From Chloroflexota bacterium (GTDB lineage: Bacteria > Chloroflexota > Anaerolineae > UBA4142), in contig JACRMI010000066.1 of NCBI GenBank assembly GCA_016215025.1, positions 62,001 to 126,000 on the forward strand: a stretch of 64,000 bases of DNA, in the 5' to 3' direction. Numbering within the stretch: the stretch's first letter is position 1; the number at the start of each line of letters is the position of its first letter. Of the stretch, positions 1-8,137 are shown piece by piece. The notes beneath the pieces were generated by a model. That model worked only from the letters and a program-made list of their open reading frames with translations. It did no database searches and had not been told where the DNA came from. The position numbers and the translations under genes were made by a program.

Positions 1-1378
1 TCGCCTTTTGATTATCCAGCACCGCGCCGTAAACCAAGTATGGTTCGACATCGCTCGCGGCGAAACAATTGCGGAACAAATAGGTGTTCTGCGAATGTTC
101 GTCGTATACGACGTTCGGCATGACGACATCGCCGATGCGTCCATTGAGCGTGGCAGATTTGCCCATCAAATAAAAACCTTTGATCTGATCGACACTCTGT
201 GAAATTTCGGAAAAGATTTGGTACGCCGCCAGACCCAGCGGATAATCGATATTGAAAATCACGGCATTGGATTGGCGTAAGTGTTCCATTCCTTTGCGGT
301 CCAATCGCGAATCGAGTCGCTCAGGGATGAGTTTGTTCACCTGAATAATTTGCGCGCCAACATCGAGATAGCGATCGCTGGGAATCGTCGTGATGCCACA
401 CTCTGACTCTGCCACGCTGCGAATTTGATTTGCCTTGGCATTCTCTGGATCGCTCATAAATTTTTTCATGACATAGTACAAAAAATTCTCTTTACTGCTC
501 CCGACCTTTTCTGCCAGAATCGCCTGATACTCTTTGAGCAAATCATCGTGCCGAATATCTTCGATATAATTGATGAGTTCGCGTTCGTATTTTAACGCAA
601 GTCCCGAGACGAGATTCGCAAAGCTGTGCATGTTGCTCGAAACGAAATAGACCGGACGCCCCTTAAGCAGCGGGGCAGCGGTTTCGGCGATGTTATCCCA
701 CCAGCGATGCGTCGCTTTGTGATAATCGACGAGCGACCCGGCGAGCAAGCGCAATGCAAATTCTTTGCGCGCAGAACCAATCGCTTGCAAATTGGGAATA
801 AACGCGTTGCCCCAAATATTTTCCAGCGTGTTCAAATCCGCGTTGCTGATCTGCAAGGTGCGGAGCAATTCCTTGCGCATATGCTCAGGTGATATGATCG
901 ATTTGCGCAAATGCTCGATGCCGCCCGCCTGGAGAAGCAAATCGTGGATCTTGTTCCATTCGATTTGATACGCCGTCAAAATCGGAATGAGATCGTCAAT
1001 ATCGGACGCGCTGGCGATAAAGGCGGCGAGCGTTTCCTGACCATCGAAAAACATTTTGCGGCGGCGACCAGCGGCTGCAACCTCTTGCCACGTTTCGACG
1101 TCAGAAAATCCTGCCTTGTCGAAAACCTCCTCGCTTTGTCCGAGCAATACCAAGCGGACTTGCTTAACACAGTCGGGCAGGCGCAACGACGAGTAGACCA
1201 ATGCCGAGACGTCCGGATATTCATCGCGCGCGTGAGTATGCAGCGATGAATCCATTTGTGTATGCGTCTCGATCAACGACTTGATCTGAATTTCGCCGCT
1301 GGAGCGCAACAGCGAATAGTACGTCCGCATGTAAAGTTCGATTTCTTCGCTAGCTGAAAAGGGAATTCCTCTATCCAT
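1..1378 (-). CDS. Large conserved protein of unknown function (C-terminus cut by window edge)
   Basis: The gene reads leftward from an ATG at 1376-1378 and stays open for 459 codons to the window edge, so its C-terminus is missing. I do not recognise a named enzyme. There is no signal peptide or membrane segment; the first 390 or so residues look helical and charged. Around residues 400-430 the segment GFYLMGKSATLNGRIGDVV followed by MPNVVYDE recalls the Gly-Lys and Gly-Asp loops of nucleoside phosphorylase/AMP nucleosidase folds; this is only a resemblance. It is separated from the next leftward gene (DUF218 protein) by about 110 bases holding an inverted set of AAATGAC words. The continuous open frame with normal codon use makes a real gene very likely; the function is open. 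Confidence 0.8.
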   Translation of the reverse strand, partial: MDRGIPFSASEEIELYMRTYYSLLRSSGEIQIKSLIETHTQMDSSLHTHARDEYPDVSALVYSSLRLPDCVKQVRLVLLGQSEEVFDKAGFSDVETWQEVAAAGRRRKMFFDGQETLAAFIASASDIDDLIPILTAYQIEWNKIHDLLLQAGGIEHLRKSIISPEHMRKELLRTLQISNADLNTLENIWGNAFIPNLQAIGSARKEFALRLLAGSLVDYHKATHRWWDNIAETAAPLLKGRPVYFVSSNMHSFANLVSGLALKYERELINYIEDIRHDDLLKEYQAILAEKVGSSKENFLYYVMKKFMSDPENAKANQIRSVAESECGITTIPSDRYLDVGAQIIQVNKLIPERLDSRLDRKGMEHLRQSNAVIFNIDYPLGLAAYQIFSEISQSVDQIKGFYLMGKSATLNGRIGDVVMPNVVYDEHSQNTYLFRNCFAASDVEPYLVYGAVLDNQKA

Positions 1379-1487
1379 AGTGTCCTCAATGATAAATTAC
1401 AAATGACAAATGACAAATGAGCAAATGATAAATCGGAAATATTGCGTGAGAGCGCTTGTCATTTGTTCATTTGGAATTTGTCATTGC
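1379..1487. repeat. Mini-hairpin of AAATGAC words
   Basis: Left arm at about 1398-1434 consists of repeated ACAAATG words; the right arm at about 1457-1487 carries the complement (GTCATTTGTTCATTTGG and TTTGTCATT). It sits directly upstream of the large minus-strand gene and downstream of the DUF218 gene, so it would be in the leader of the former. It is one of the word-type mini-hairpins described elsewhere in this window. Confidence 0.65.
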
Positions 1488-2159
1488 CTAGATTTTGCCT
1501 TTCAAGATTCCATATACCCACGTGGGTTCGCCGACGATACGCGTGCCGTAGTACCACACAAGCGCAATCGCTTCGCGCGCTGTGTAATACACTCGATCCA
1601 AGGGACGAACAGAGTTGGGGCTATTTATTGCGCCAGAGCCATATGGCTGGATACCCAAATCGCGCGCTATGATTTCAGCGCGGTAAAGATGAAATGGATC
1701 GCTGACGATGATCGCGCTATGCAGTCCACGTGCATCCATTAACTTTTTTGAATAGGCAAGGTTCTGTTCGGTCGAGTGTGATTCATCTTCCAAAATCATT
1801 GCGCTAGCAGGAACTCCTGCATCGGCGGCGACACGCCGCATGGATTCTGCCTCAGTCGGCGGAAAGGTACCTAACCCACCGCTGAATATCAAATAGGGCG
1901 CGTATCCTTGCTTGTATAGTTTGATTGCATGATCGATTCGAGCGGAGAGCGAAGTTCCTGGTCTTCCGCTGCGTGAGACCTGAGCACCCAGCACGATAAT
2001 TGCATCCGCCTGTTGGGCTTCATCGATTCGCGAGCGCGCATCGACGCGTTGATACAAAATCGCCAAGCCGCCTACAATGAGCAACCCGACGACAAGTGCG
2101 ATCATTATGCTTCTTCGTTTGACAAGCCGTCTGAATGTCGATAGGATTGATTTAGTCAT
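1488..2159 (-). CDS. YdcF/SanA-like DUF218 membrane protein
   Basis: A 223-residue protein with one N-terminal membrane segment (about residues 17-36) followed by a DUF218 domain. The family opens with DAIIVLGAQV at about residue 51 and shows the usual later motifs: FSGG, a central Glu-rich stretch (EAESM), EDESHSTEQN, and VSDPFHLYRA near the end. DUF218 members (SanA, ElyC, YdcF) sit in the envelope and are linked to barrier function or envelope carbon flow; the reaction is unsettled. It has no obvious operon partner: the next minus-strand gene is across a mini-hairpin, and a TGTCATTCTGAG repeat starts directly beyond its start codon. Family assignment is firm; role is not. Confidence 0.85.
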   Translation of the reverse strand: MTKSILSTFRRLVKRRSIMIALVVGLLIVGGLAILYQRVDARSRIDEAQQADAIIVLGAQVSRSGRPGTSLSARIDHAIKLYKQGYAPYLIFSGGLGTFPPTEAESMRRVAADAGVPASAMILEDESHSTEQNLAYSKKLMDARGLHSAIIVSDPFHLYRAEIIARDLGIQPYGSGAINSPNSVRPLDRVYYTAREAIALVWYYGTRIVGEPTWVYGILKGKI

Positions 2160-2160
2160 C

Positions 2161-2239
2161 TGTCATTCTGAGCGAAGTGAAGAATCTAATTTGCCAATAA
2201 TGAGATGCTTCGTCACAAAAACCGTTCCTCAGCATGACA
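2161..2239. repeat. TGTCATTCTGAG-family hairpin repeat, copy 1
   Basis: Begins TGTCATTCTGAGCGAAG and ends CTCAGCATGACA, so the ends are inverted repeats. It lies between the divergent starts of the DUF218 gene and the ArsR-DUF2087 gene. Other copies or relatives occur at 4748, 16150, 19309 and 48515. Confidence 0.8.
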
Positions 2240-2255
2240 CTGCCGGGAGTCTTCA

Positions 2256-2834
2256 ATGTCCTCTTCCGATCAAATGCAAAAATTTGTCGCGTTCTTCAAA
2301 GCTCTCGCTGACGAAAATCGAGTCAAGATCATCGCGCTCCTCGCGCACAAGCCGCATTCCGTAGAAGAGCTGGCCGCGAATCTCGGCGTTACCTCGGCGA
2401 CGGTGTCGCATCACATTCAGCGACTCGTCCAAGCCGATTTGGTCGACGGGCGGGTGCAGCAATATTATAGCGTGTATACGCTCAAACCTGAAACGTTGCG
2501 CCACATGGCGGGCATCTTTTCGACGCCAGAAGGCATCCAAGCGGTCACGCCTAACCTGGATTTAAATGTTTACGCCAACAAGGTGCGCGCCGAATATTTT
2601 GTGCGCGGTCGGCTCAAGGAATTTCCCAATCAGTTGAAAAAACGCGAGTTGGTGTTGCTTCGATTGGCGGAAGAGTTTGAGCCAGGCAAGCGTTATTCCG
2701 AAAAGCGCGTCAACGAAATCCTGAAAACGTTTTTTCCTGATGTTGCGACGTTGCGCCGCGAGTTGGTCAATCACAAGTTGCTGGTGCAAGCAGGCGGATA
2801 TTATTGGCGCGCGACGGAACAACAACGAATTTAG
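2256..2834 (+). CDS. ArsR-type winged-helix regulator with C-terminal DUF2087
   Basis: A 192-residue protein. Residues 6-75 form an ArsR-type winged helix (FKALADENRVKIIALL, then VEELAANLGVTSATVSHHI as recognition helix). Residues about 105-190 match DUF2087, a domain often joined to such a helix-turn-helix (RLKEFPNQLKKRELVLLRL, and FPDVATLRRELVNHKLL). The ArsR part has no cysteine pair, so metal sensing through the classical ELCVCD site is unlikely. It is a monocistronic gene; the 363 bases after it hold tandem hairpins and the promoter of the nusA operon. Its ligand and targets cannot be told from this sequence. Confidence 0.85.
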   Translation: MSSSDQMQKFVAFFKALADENRVKIIALLAHKPHSVEELAANLGVTSATVSHHIQRLVQADLVDGRVQQYYSVYTLKPETLRHMAGIFSTPEGIQAVTPNLDLNVYANKVRAEYFVRGRLKEFPNQLKKRELVLLRLAEEFEPGKRYSEKRVNEILKTFFPDVATLRRELVNHKLLVQAGGYYWRATEQQRI

Positions 2835-3039
2835 GAAACAACGAATTGGTTCATGACGCCATCCGATCAATCGGACAGCTATGGAGCAAAAAACTTGCTT
2901 CGCAGGTTGCGGTCTTAATCCGCGAAGCGGGTTTTGTGATCGCTAGCCATCGGTTTGCAACCGATGGTGTCCGCCCCCAAAATCAGCCCAAATTTCTTGC
3001 TGGCTATGATACACCGCCGCACTTGGGCTGTCAATTGAC
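2835..3039. repeat. Gene-free stretch with three tandem short-loop hairpins
   Basis: No gene is visible between 2835 and the nusA promoter. It holds three close hairpins: about 2891-2907 (AACTTGCTTCGCAGGTT), about 2917-2932 (AATCCGCGAAGCGGGTT) and 2947-2967 (centre CGGTTTGCAACCG). The same kind of hairpin set recurs at 41971-42044 and 55205-55293. They could end transcription of the ArsR gene, but no T-run follows any of them. Confidence 0.6.
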
Positions 3040-3067
3040 TTGACGAATTTTGAGATTATGCTATACT
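3040..3067 (+). promoter_or_regulatory. Promoter of the nusA operon
   Basis: TTGACG at 3040-3045 and TATACT at 3062-3067 with a 16-base spacer. Start of transcription is expected near 3074, giving a leader of about 125 bases before nusA. Confidence 0.75.
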
Positions 3068-3100
3068 AGCAACCGTTGAACCTCCGTACGACCTCTTCTG

Positions 3101-3126
3101 AAAGTGGGACATGTCCCACTTTTTTC
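3101..3126 (+). terminator. Terminator-like hairpin in the nusA leader (possible attenuator)
   Basis: A perfect inverted repeat AAAGTGGGAC/GTCCCACTTT with almost no loop, running into TTTTTTCTTT at 3119-3128. It lies between the promoter at 3040 and the nusA start at 3198. Its form is that of an intrinsic terminator, so transcription of the whole operon probably passes an attenuation point. Confidence 0.65.
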
Positions 3127-3197
3127 TTTAGCCTATGAGGTCTGTAGCGGAAAACGTATCGCCGATAAGGGCGTGGAGGAATTGAGGTTACGGCAAG

Positions 3198-4742
3198 ATG
3201 AAGAACGATTTTCTAGTCGCCATCACTCAACTGTGCAACGAACGCAATCTGTCCAAAGAAGTGGTCTTGGGCGCAATCGAGCAGGCGCTCGTGTCGGCCT
3301 ATCGCCGCAACTTTGGCGGAGGACAAAATATTTCGGCACAGATTGATCCGACGACCGGCAAAGTGCGAATCTTTGCCGCCAAGACGATCGTGGATGAGGC
3401 GCGTGATCGACGCATGGAAATTGCACTCACCGAAGCCAAGTCGTATGACCCGATGGCGCAGGTGGGCGAAGTCATCAAGATCGAAACGACGCCGCAGGAC
3501 TTTGGACGCATCGCCGCACAGACGGCAAAGCAAGTCGTCCTGCAACGCATCCGCGAAGCTGAACGCGACACATTATTCTCACAATTTTCAGATCGCGAAG
3601 GTGAAATCGTGCTTGGCACGATCCACAATATGGATTCGCAGAACATCACCGTGAACCTTGGTAAGATCGAAGCGATTCTTCCGCGTAGTGAACAAATTCC
3701 CAACGAACGCTATCGGCACAATCAAAAGATCCGTGCCTATATCGCCGAAGTGAACAAGACTTCGCGTGGACCTCAGGTGGTCTTGTCGCGCACGCATCGC
3801 AACATGCTGCGCCGATTGTTTGAATTGGAAGTGCCGGAGATTTTCAACGGCCAAGTCGAAATCAAAGCCATCGCGCGTGAACCAGGTTCGCGCTCCAAGA
3901 TCGCGGTCGCCGCATTGCAAGACGGCGTCGATCCGGTTGGCGCGTGCGTTGGACAGCGAGGCATTCGCATTCAGGCGATTGTCAACGAACTGAGCGGCGA
4001 GAAAATCGATGTGGTCGAATGGAGCACTGACACGGCGAAGTTCATTGCGAACTCGCTGAGTCCTGCCAAAGTTCTGTTGGTTCGCCTCGCCGAAGATGAA
4101 AATGGTGACAAGGTCGCGAACGTTACCGTCGATGAAAAGATGTTGTCGCTGGCAATTGGTAAAGAAGGGCAAAATGCGCGCCTCGCGGCGAAATTAACCG
4201 GATGGCGCATCGATATCAAGAGCGACCAGCAACTCGCCGAAGAAGCCAAGCTCAAAGCTGAAGCCGAAGCCGAGCGATTGGCAGCCATGGTACCGGAAGA
4301 AGTCCCGGTGGAGCCGGCCGAAGAGCTTCCCGCGGCAATTCAAGTCGAACAACTTGAAGGGACTGCAGTCGAGGCGACGATAGTTGAGCCGGCGGTGGAA
4401 CCCAAGCCAAGCGAAACAGAAACCGTTGAGCCAGTGGTTGCTCAAGAATCGGTTCAAGCGCCAACTGCTCAAGCGCCGGCCGAAGCTGTGTCCGTTGCCG
4501 AAGGTGAAGCGCAACCCACCGAGGTGCCGGTCGAAGGCGAACAAACCTTTGAGCAAGCCTGGGAAGAATTCGAAGCGGAAGAAGGCGAAGACTTGACGCC
4601 GGAAGAAATGCTCAAGCGTAAAGCCGACCGCCGCAAACGTCAAACTCTCGTGTTCGATGAAAAGCTGGGCAAGGTGATTGCCAAGCGCAAGCGCAAAGGT
4701 GGTCGTGCGCGCGATTGGACCGAGACGCTGGACGAGGAGTAA
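3198..4742 (+). CDS. nusA: Transcription termination/antitermination factor NusA
   Basis: A 514-residue NusA that binds RNA polymerase and controls pausing, termination and antitermination. The N-terminal polymerase-binding domain covers about residues 1-130; the S1 domain about 135-200 ([20 protein letters not shown]); KH1 follows with [19 protein letters not shown] and KH2 with [19 protein letters not shown]. After about residue 345 comes an acidic Glu/Pro/Val-rich tail ending in a Lys/Arg-rich stretch, longer than in Bacillus NusA and in place of the acidic repeats of E. coli. It opens the operon; the usual upstream rimP is missing here. A leader hairpin lies 70 bases upstream, compatible with NusA feedback on its own operon, which is inference. 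Confidence 0.97.
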   Translation: MKNDFLVAITQLCNERNLSKEVVLGAIEQALVSAYRRNFGGGQNISAQIDPTTGKVRIFAAKTIVDEARDRRMEIALTEAKSYDPMAQVGEVIKIETTPQDFGRIAAQTAKQVVLQRIREAERDTLFSQFSDREGEIVLGTIHNMDSQNITVNLGKIEAILPRSEQIPNERYRHNQKIRAYIAEVNKTSRGPQVVLSRTHRNMLRRLFELEVPEIFNGQVEIKAIAREPGSRSKIAVAALQDGVDPVGACVGQRGIRIQAIVNELSGEKIDVVEWSTDTAKFIANSLSPAKVLLVRLAEDENGDKVANVTVDEKMLSLAIGKEGQNARLAAKLTGWRIDIKSDQQLAEEAKLKAEAEAERLAAMVPEEVPVEPAEELPAAIQVEQLEGTAVEATIVEPAVEPKPSETETVEPVVAQESVQAPTAQAPAEAVSVAEGEAQPTEVPVEGEQTFEQAWEEFEAEEGEDLTPEEMLKRKADRRKRQTLVFDEKLGKVIAKRKRKGGRARDWTETLDEE

Positions 4743-4747
4743 TTTTT

Positions 4748-4826
4748 TGTCATGCTGAGCATCTCATTGTTGCGGAATGCGAGACGCAAAACGTTCGCTC
4801 CGCAAAAAACGCTCCGCTCAGCCTGA
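4748..4826. repeat. Degenerate TGTCATGCTGAG-type hairpin repeat
   Basis: Starts TGTCATGCTGAGC just after the nusA stop and ends near GCTCAGCCTGAT. It carries GTTCGCTCCGC and GCTCCGCTCAGC words. It fills the nusA-ylxR gap and explains why the ylxR frame seems open further upstream than its conserved start. Confidence 0.6.
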
Positions 4827-4842
4827 TGTGTTTGATTTAACA

Positions 4843-5163
4843 ATGGCAATGAAACATATTCCGCAACGAACGTGTATCGCCTGTCGTACCGTCCGAAGCA
4901 AACGCGAATTGGCACGCATCGTGCGGACCGTTGATTCTCATGTGCAAGCTGACCTGACCGGAAAAAAATCAGGCCGAGGCGCATACTTGTGTCGCCAACG
5001 TGAATGTTGGCAAGCTGTGCTGGACCATCCATCACGATTGGGACAAGCACTCAAATTGGAAACTCCGTTGAGTAACGAAGATCTCGCGCACTTGCGTGAG
5101 TTTGCGACGACGCTGCCGTCGCGTTCATCCGAAACTGCAGCGCCAAAAAACGAAACACAATGA
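4843..5163 (+). CDS. ylxR: YlxR-family RNA-binding protein (RNase P modulator family)
   Basis: About 106 residues with the YlxR/DUF448 signature: RTCIACR near the N-terminus, then KRELARIVR, and GRGAYLCRQRECW. Members of this family bind RNA and lie between nusA and infB in many bacteria; a Bacillus/Clostridioides member has been described as a modulator of RNase P. The frame is open to 4777, but that part is repeat sequence, so I place the start at the ATG pair 4843/4849 where similarity begins. No strong ribosome site precedes either; coupling to nusA is possible. No L7Ae-like gene (the usual next neighbour in Firmicutes) follows. Confidence 0.85.
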   Translation: MAMKHIPQRTCIACRTVRSKRELARIVRTVDSHVQADLTGKKSGRGAYLCRQRECWQAVLDHPSRLGQALKLETPLSNEDLAHLREFATTLPSRSSETAAPKNETQ

Positions 5164-5474
5164 TAGCAATCGCCCATCGTCTCGCGCTTGACGTGAGATC
5201 GGGAGAGACCACAGGGTTCTTCCGCGATGAATTGGGAAAGCGAAAGGGAGTAAAACGATGAACGCTTGAGTTGCGTCCATTTGTCACGCGTAGCGTCTGC
5301 GTTTGTTTCCCCTGACTCGCCCCCTTTTCTACCCTGTTCCAAATAGCCCTGAAGGTTCTCCTTTCCGTGATTGCCAACCCAATATTTTATTTTATCCAAT
5401 CAATTTGTTCTTTTGACATTTGCGATCGATTCACTGTGTCGAATGGGAACGGGATTGGAGAGGAGAGTGTGTCT
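5164..5474. other. 311-base gap between ylxR and infB
   Basis: I see no gene here. A weak inverted repeat around 5178-5200 (GTCTCGCG/CGTGAGATC) and the infB ribosome site GGAGAGGAGAG at about 5456-5466 are the only features. The frame of infB is open to 5367, but the residues upstream of 5475 do not look like IF2. Such a long gap inside this operon is unusual and could hold a second promoter that I cannot recognise. Confidence 0.5.
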
Positions 5475-7658
5475 ATGGCTGATCAGAAACCGATTAGTAA
5501 CGAATCGAAAAAAGCGAAACCGAGCGATTTGAAAAGAACGGTTGCTCCTGCGTCCAAGCCATCGCCTGTCAAGCCTGCTCAACCCGTTGCGCGACCTGCT
5601 CCATCGAATCGACCTGCGCCTGCCAAAACCGGTGTGCCTTCCACGGCGGCTCGACCAGCGGGACCGAGACCGACTGCGCCCGGAGCACCTCGACCGGCTG
5701 CTCCACGACCATCGAATGCGCCGCGACCGGCGGGAGCACCGAGACCAACAGCGCCTGTGCGACCAACTGCACCTGCACGACCAACTGCAACTCCGCATCA
5801 CGTTGCCAAGCCAGGTACGCCGACGGCAACACCTACTGCACCACGACCGGTTGCGCCTGCGCCTCGACCCGTTGCACCGCCCGCGCCGAAGCCACCCGTC
5901 GAATTGCCAAGCGATTTGACAGTACGCGATCTCGCCGTGCACCTCAAAGTGACTCCAATCGACATTATCAAAAAGTTGATGGCGAACGGTATCATGGCGA
6001 ATATCAATCAGCCGATTGATTTCGATACGGCAGCGCTCGTCGCAGGCGAACTGGGCTTTGAAGTCGTCGAACAAAAACCAGTCGTCGTCGAAGAAGAAGT
6101 CAAGATTCTGACGAGTATTCCGAAAAAGAAAGAATATTCGGAAGCTGAAGCCGCCAATTTGGTTCTGCGTCCACCCGTTGTCACCGTCATGGGACACGTC
6201 GATCACGGCAAGACATCCATTCTCGATGCGATTCGTCATGCGGATGTGGCTGCGGGCGAAGCGGGTGGTATCACGCAGCACATTGGCGCGTATCAGATCG
6301 TTCACAACAGCAAGAAAATTACGTTCCTCGATACGCCCGGTCACGAAGCATTCACCGAAATGCGCGCGCGCGGTGCGCAAGCCACCGACATTGTCATCAT
6401 CGTCGTCGCGGCGGATGACGGCGTGATGCCGCAGACGCGCGAAGCGATTGACCATGCGCGCGCGGCGCAAGTGCCGATCGTCATCGCACTCAACAAAATC
6501 GATAAGGGCAGCGCGAATCCTGAACGTGTCAAGCAACAATTGTCTGACATTGGTCTTGCGGTGTACGGCGGCAAAGACGAAGTTACCGTCGTGCCCATGT
6601 CGGCAAAACAAAAAATTGGCGTGGACGAGTTGCTCGAAAATATTCAGCTCATCGCCGAATTGGCTGATCTGCGCGCGAATCCAAACAAGATCGCGTCAGG
6701 TATCGTGATCGAATCGCGTCTCGATAAACAGCAAGGTCCGATGGCGACGTTGCTCGTCAACGAAGGCACGCTGCATGTTGGCGATGCCGTGTTGATCGGA
6801 ACGGTCTGGGGCAAGATTCGCGCGATGTTCAACGGTCGCGGCGATAACGTCAAGGAAGCCTTGCCCGCCGATCCGGTGGTCGTCACGGGGTTGTCAGATG
6901 TTCCACCCGCCGGTGAAAAATTTGTCGTGATGGACGAAGAACGCCACGCTCGTGCGAAAGCCGAAGCGGCTGCGCTTGCCAAACGCCAAGCCGAACAAAA
7001 ATCGACGAAAGCGGTTAGCTTGAACGATTTGTTCGCGCAGTTCCAGGCGGGTAACATCAAGGAACTCAATCTCATCGTCAAAGCCGATGTGCAGGGTTCG
7101 CTCGAACCGATTGTCTCATCGTTGAATAAACTGAGCATCGAAAAAATCAAAGTGAAAATTATTCATGAAGGCATCGGTACGATCACGCGCTCGGATGTCA
7201 TGCTCGCGGTGGCGTCGCAAGGTATCGTCGTCGGCTTTAATGTCGGCGTGGAAGCGGCTGCGCAATCCCTCGCCGAAACCGAAGGCATCGACATTCGGCA
7301 ATACAACATCATTTACAAACTGATCGAAGATATCGATAAAGCGTTGAAAGGTATGCTCGAACCGGTCTTTGAAGACCGATTGGTGGGACGTGCTCAAGTG
7401 CTCCAAGTCTTCCGCTTGAAGAAAGGCGCAATCGCTGGCTTGCGGGTTACACAAGGCAAAGCGCCACGCAATGCGACGATTCGCGTCATGCGGGGACAGA
7501 ATGAACTTTACAAGGGACCTATTGCCTCGCTCAAGCGTTTTACCGACGATGTAAAAGAAGTCGCCGAAGGATACGAATGCGGTCTCGCGCTGGACAAGTT
7601 CAACGATTATCAAGAGAACGATCAGATCGAATTCTATCAAAAAGTCAAAGTCAGTTAG
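5475..7658 (+). CDS. infB: Translation initiation factor IF-2
   Basis: A 727-residue GTPase that brings fMet-tRNA to the 30S subunit. The first 140 or so residues are a low-complexity Ala/Pro/Arg linker built from APRP-like units. The IF2_N domain follows (LTVRDLAVHLKVTPIDIIKKL). The G domain has GHVDHGKTSILDAI, the switch region EAGGITQHIGAY, DTPGHEAF, and NKID. Domains II-IV follow and end with the tRNA-binding C2 domain (KRFTDDVKEVAEGYECGL). I chose the ATG at 5475, preceded by GGAGAGGAGAG, over upstream possibilities that give no IF2-like sequence. It lies in the nusA-ylxR-infB-rbfA order typical of bacteria. Confidence 0.97.
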   Translation: MADQKPISNESKKAKPSDLKRTVAPASKPSPVKPAQPVARPAPSNRPAPAKTGVPSTAARPAGPRPTAPGAPRPAAPRPSNAPRPAGAPRPTAPVRPTAPARPTATPHHVAKPGTPTATPTAPRPVAPAPRPVAPPAPKPPVELPSDLTVRDLAVHLKVTPIDIIKKLMANGIMANINQPIDFDTAALVAGELGFEVVEQKPVVVEEEVKILTSIPKKKEYSEAEAANLVLRPPVVTVMGHVDHGKTSILDAIRHADVAAGEAGGITQHIGAYQIVHNSKKITFLDTPGHEAFTEMRARGAQATDIVIIVVAADDGVMPQTREAIDHARAAQVPIVIALNKIDKGSANPERVKQQLSDIGLAVYGGKDEVTVVPMSAKQKIGVDELLENIQLIAELADLRANPNKIASGIVIESRLDKQQGPMATLLVNEGTLHVGDAVLIGTVWGKIRAMFNGRGDNVKEALPADPVVVTGLSDVPPAGEKFVVMDEERHARAKAEAAALAKRQAEQKSTKAVSLNDLFAQFQAGNIKELNLIVKADVQGSLEPIVSSLNKLSIEKIKVKIIHEGIGTITRSDVMLAVASQGIVVGFNVGVEAAAQSLAETEGIDIRQYNIIYKLIEDIDKALKGMLEPVFEDRLVGRAQVLQVFRLKKGAIAGLRVTQGKAPRNATIRVMRGQNELYKGPIASLKRFTDDVKEVAEGYECGLALDKFNDYQENDQIEFYQKVKVS

Positions 7659-7659
7659 C

Positions 7660-7712
7660 CTTCACCCTAACCCTCTCCCGTTCGCCAAACCCGCGAACAG
7701 GAGAGGAGACTG
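7660..7712. repeat. Short hairpin between infB and rbfA
   Basis: CCCTCTCCCGTTCGC is followed after a short loop by GCGAACAGGAGAGG; the arms pair over the CTCTCC/GGAGAG and GTTCGC/GCGAAC parts. It begins directly after the infB stop. Similar CCCTAACCCTCTCC elements are common in intergenic DNA of environmental bacteria (general knowledge). Confidence 0.55.
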
Positions 7713-7732
7713 AATATCAGGAGTACGGAAGA

Positions 7733-8137
7733 ATGGCTGGGTATCGCGCTGAGCGCATGAGCCATCAAGTTCAGCAACATGTCAGTATCATGTTTACGCG
7801 CCAAGTCAGCGATCCGCGTCTCGCGGGCGCGAATGTGACGCGCGTTGAAACGAGCGGCGACTTGCGCTATGTCAAAATTTATATCGCGCCCATCAAAGGT
7901 GATCCCGAAGCGACCGATGAAATGATGCAAGCGCTCGACCACGCGACCGGTTTCTTTCGTCGCGAAATCGCCGGCAACCTCGATTTAAAATTTGCGCCTG
8001 AGATTCGATTTCTGCTTGACCGGGCTATCGAAAAAGGCGAACACTTTTTAGAGGTCTTGGAACAAATCCATCAAGAAGACGCGAGCGCGGCTGAACCGGT
8101 CAAACATCCGCGCAAACGAAAGGTAACCAAAGAATAA
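7733..8137 (+). CDS. rbfA: Ribosome-binding factor A
   Basis: A 134-residue KH-fold protein that binds the 30S subunit during 16S rRNA 5'-end maturation. Seen: ERMSHQVQQHVSIMFTRQV at the start, DLRYVKIYIAP in the middle, and the RREIAGNLDLKFAPEIRFLLD motif region, with a Lys/Arg-rich tail. The start at 7733 follows a CAGGAG ribosome site; the frame is open further upstream but only through the inter-gene hairpin and infB. It ends one base before nrnA begins, so the two are probably translated together. Confidence 0.93.
   Translation: MAGYRAERMSHQVQQHVSIMFTRQVSDPRLAGANVTRVETSGDLRYVKIYIAPIKGDPEATDEMMQALDHATGFFRREIAGNLDLKFAPEIRFLLDRAIEKGEHFLEVLEQIHQEDASAAEPVKHPRKRKVTKE

Noticed and set aside
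1398-1434. Regularly spaced words as a small CRISPR array
   Set aside because: The unit is 7-12 bases without unique spacers, and no cas gene is in the window.
2835-3197. tRNA or other stable RNA gene before nusA (as metY in E. coli)
   Set aside because: No cloverleaf, T-loop or CCA-type end can be found; the stretch is hairpins, a promoter and a leader.
5400-6611. A 403-codon open frame on the minus strand opposite infB, rich in Arg and Ser
   Set aside because: It is the shadow of the Ala/Pro/Arg-rich infB linker and G domain. infB has a clear start, ribosome site and all IF2 motifs, while the minus frame shows no fold or ribosome site.
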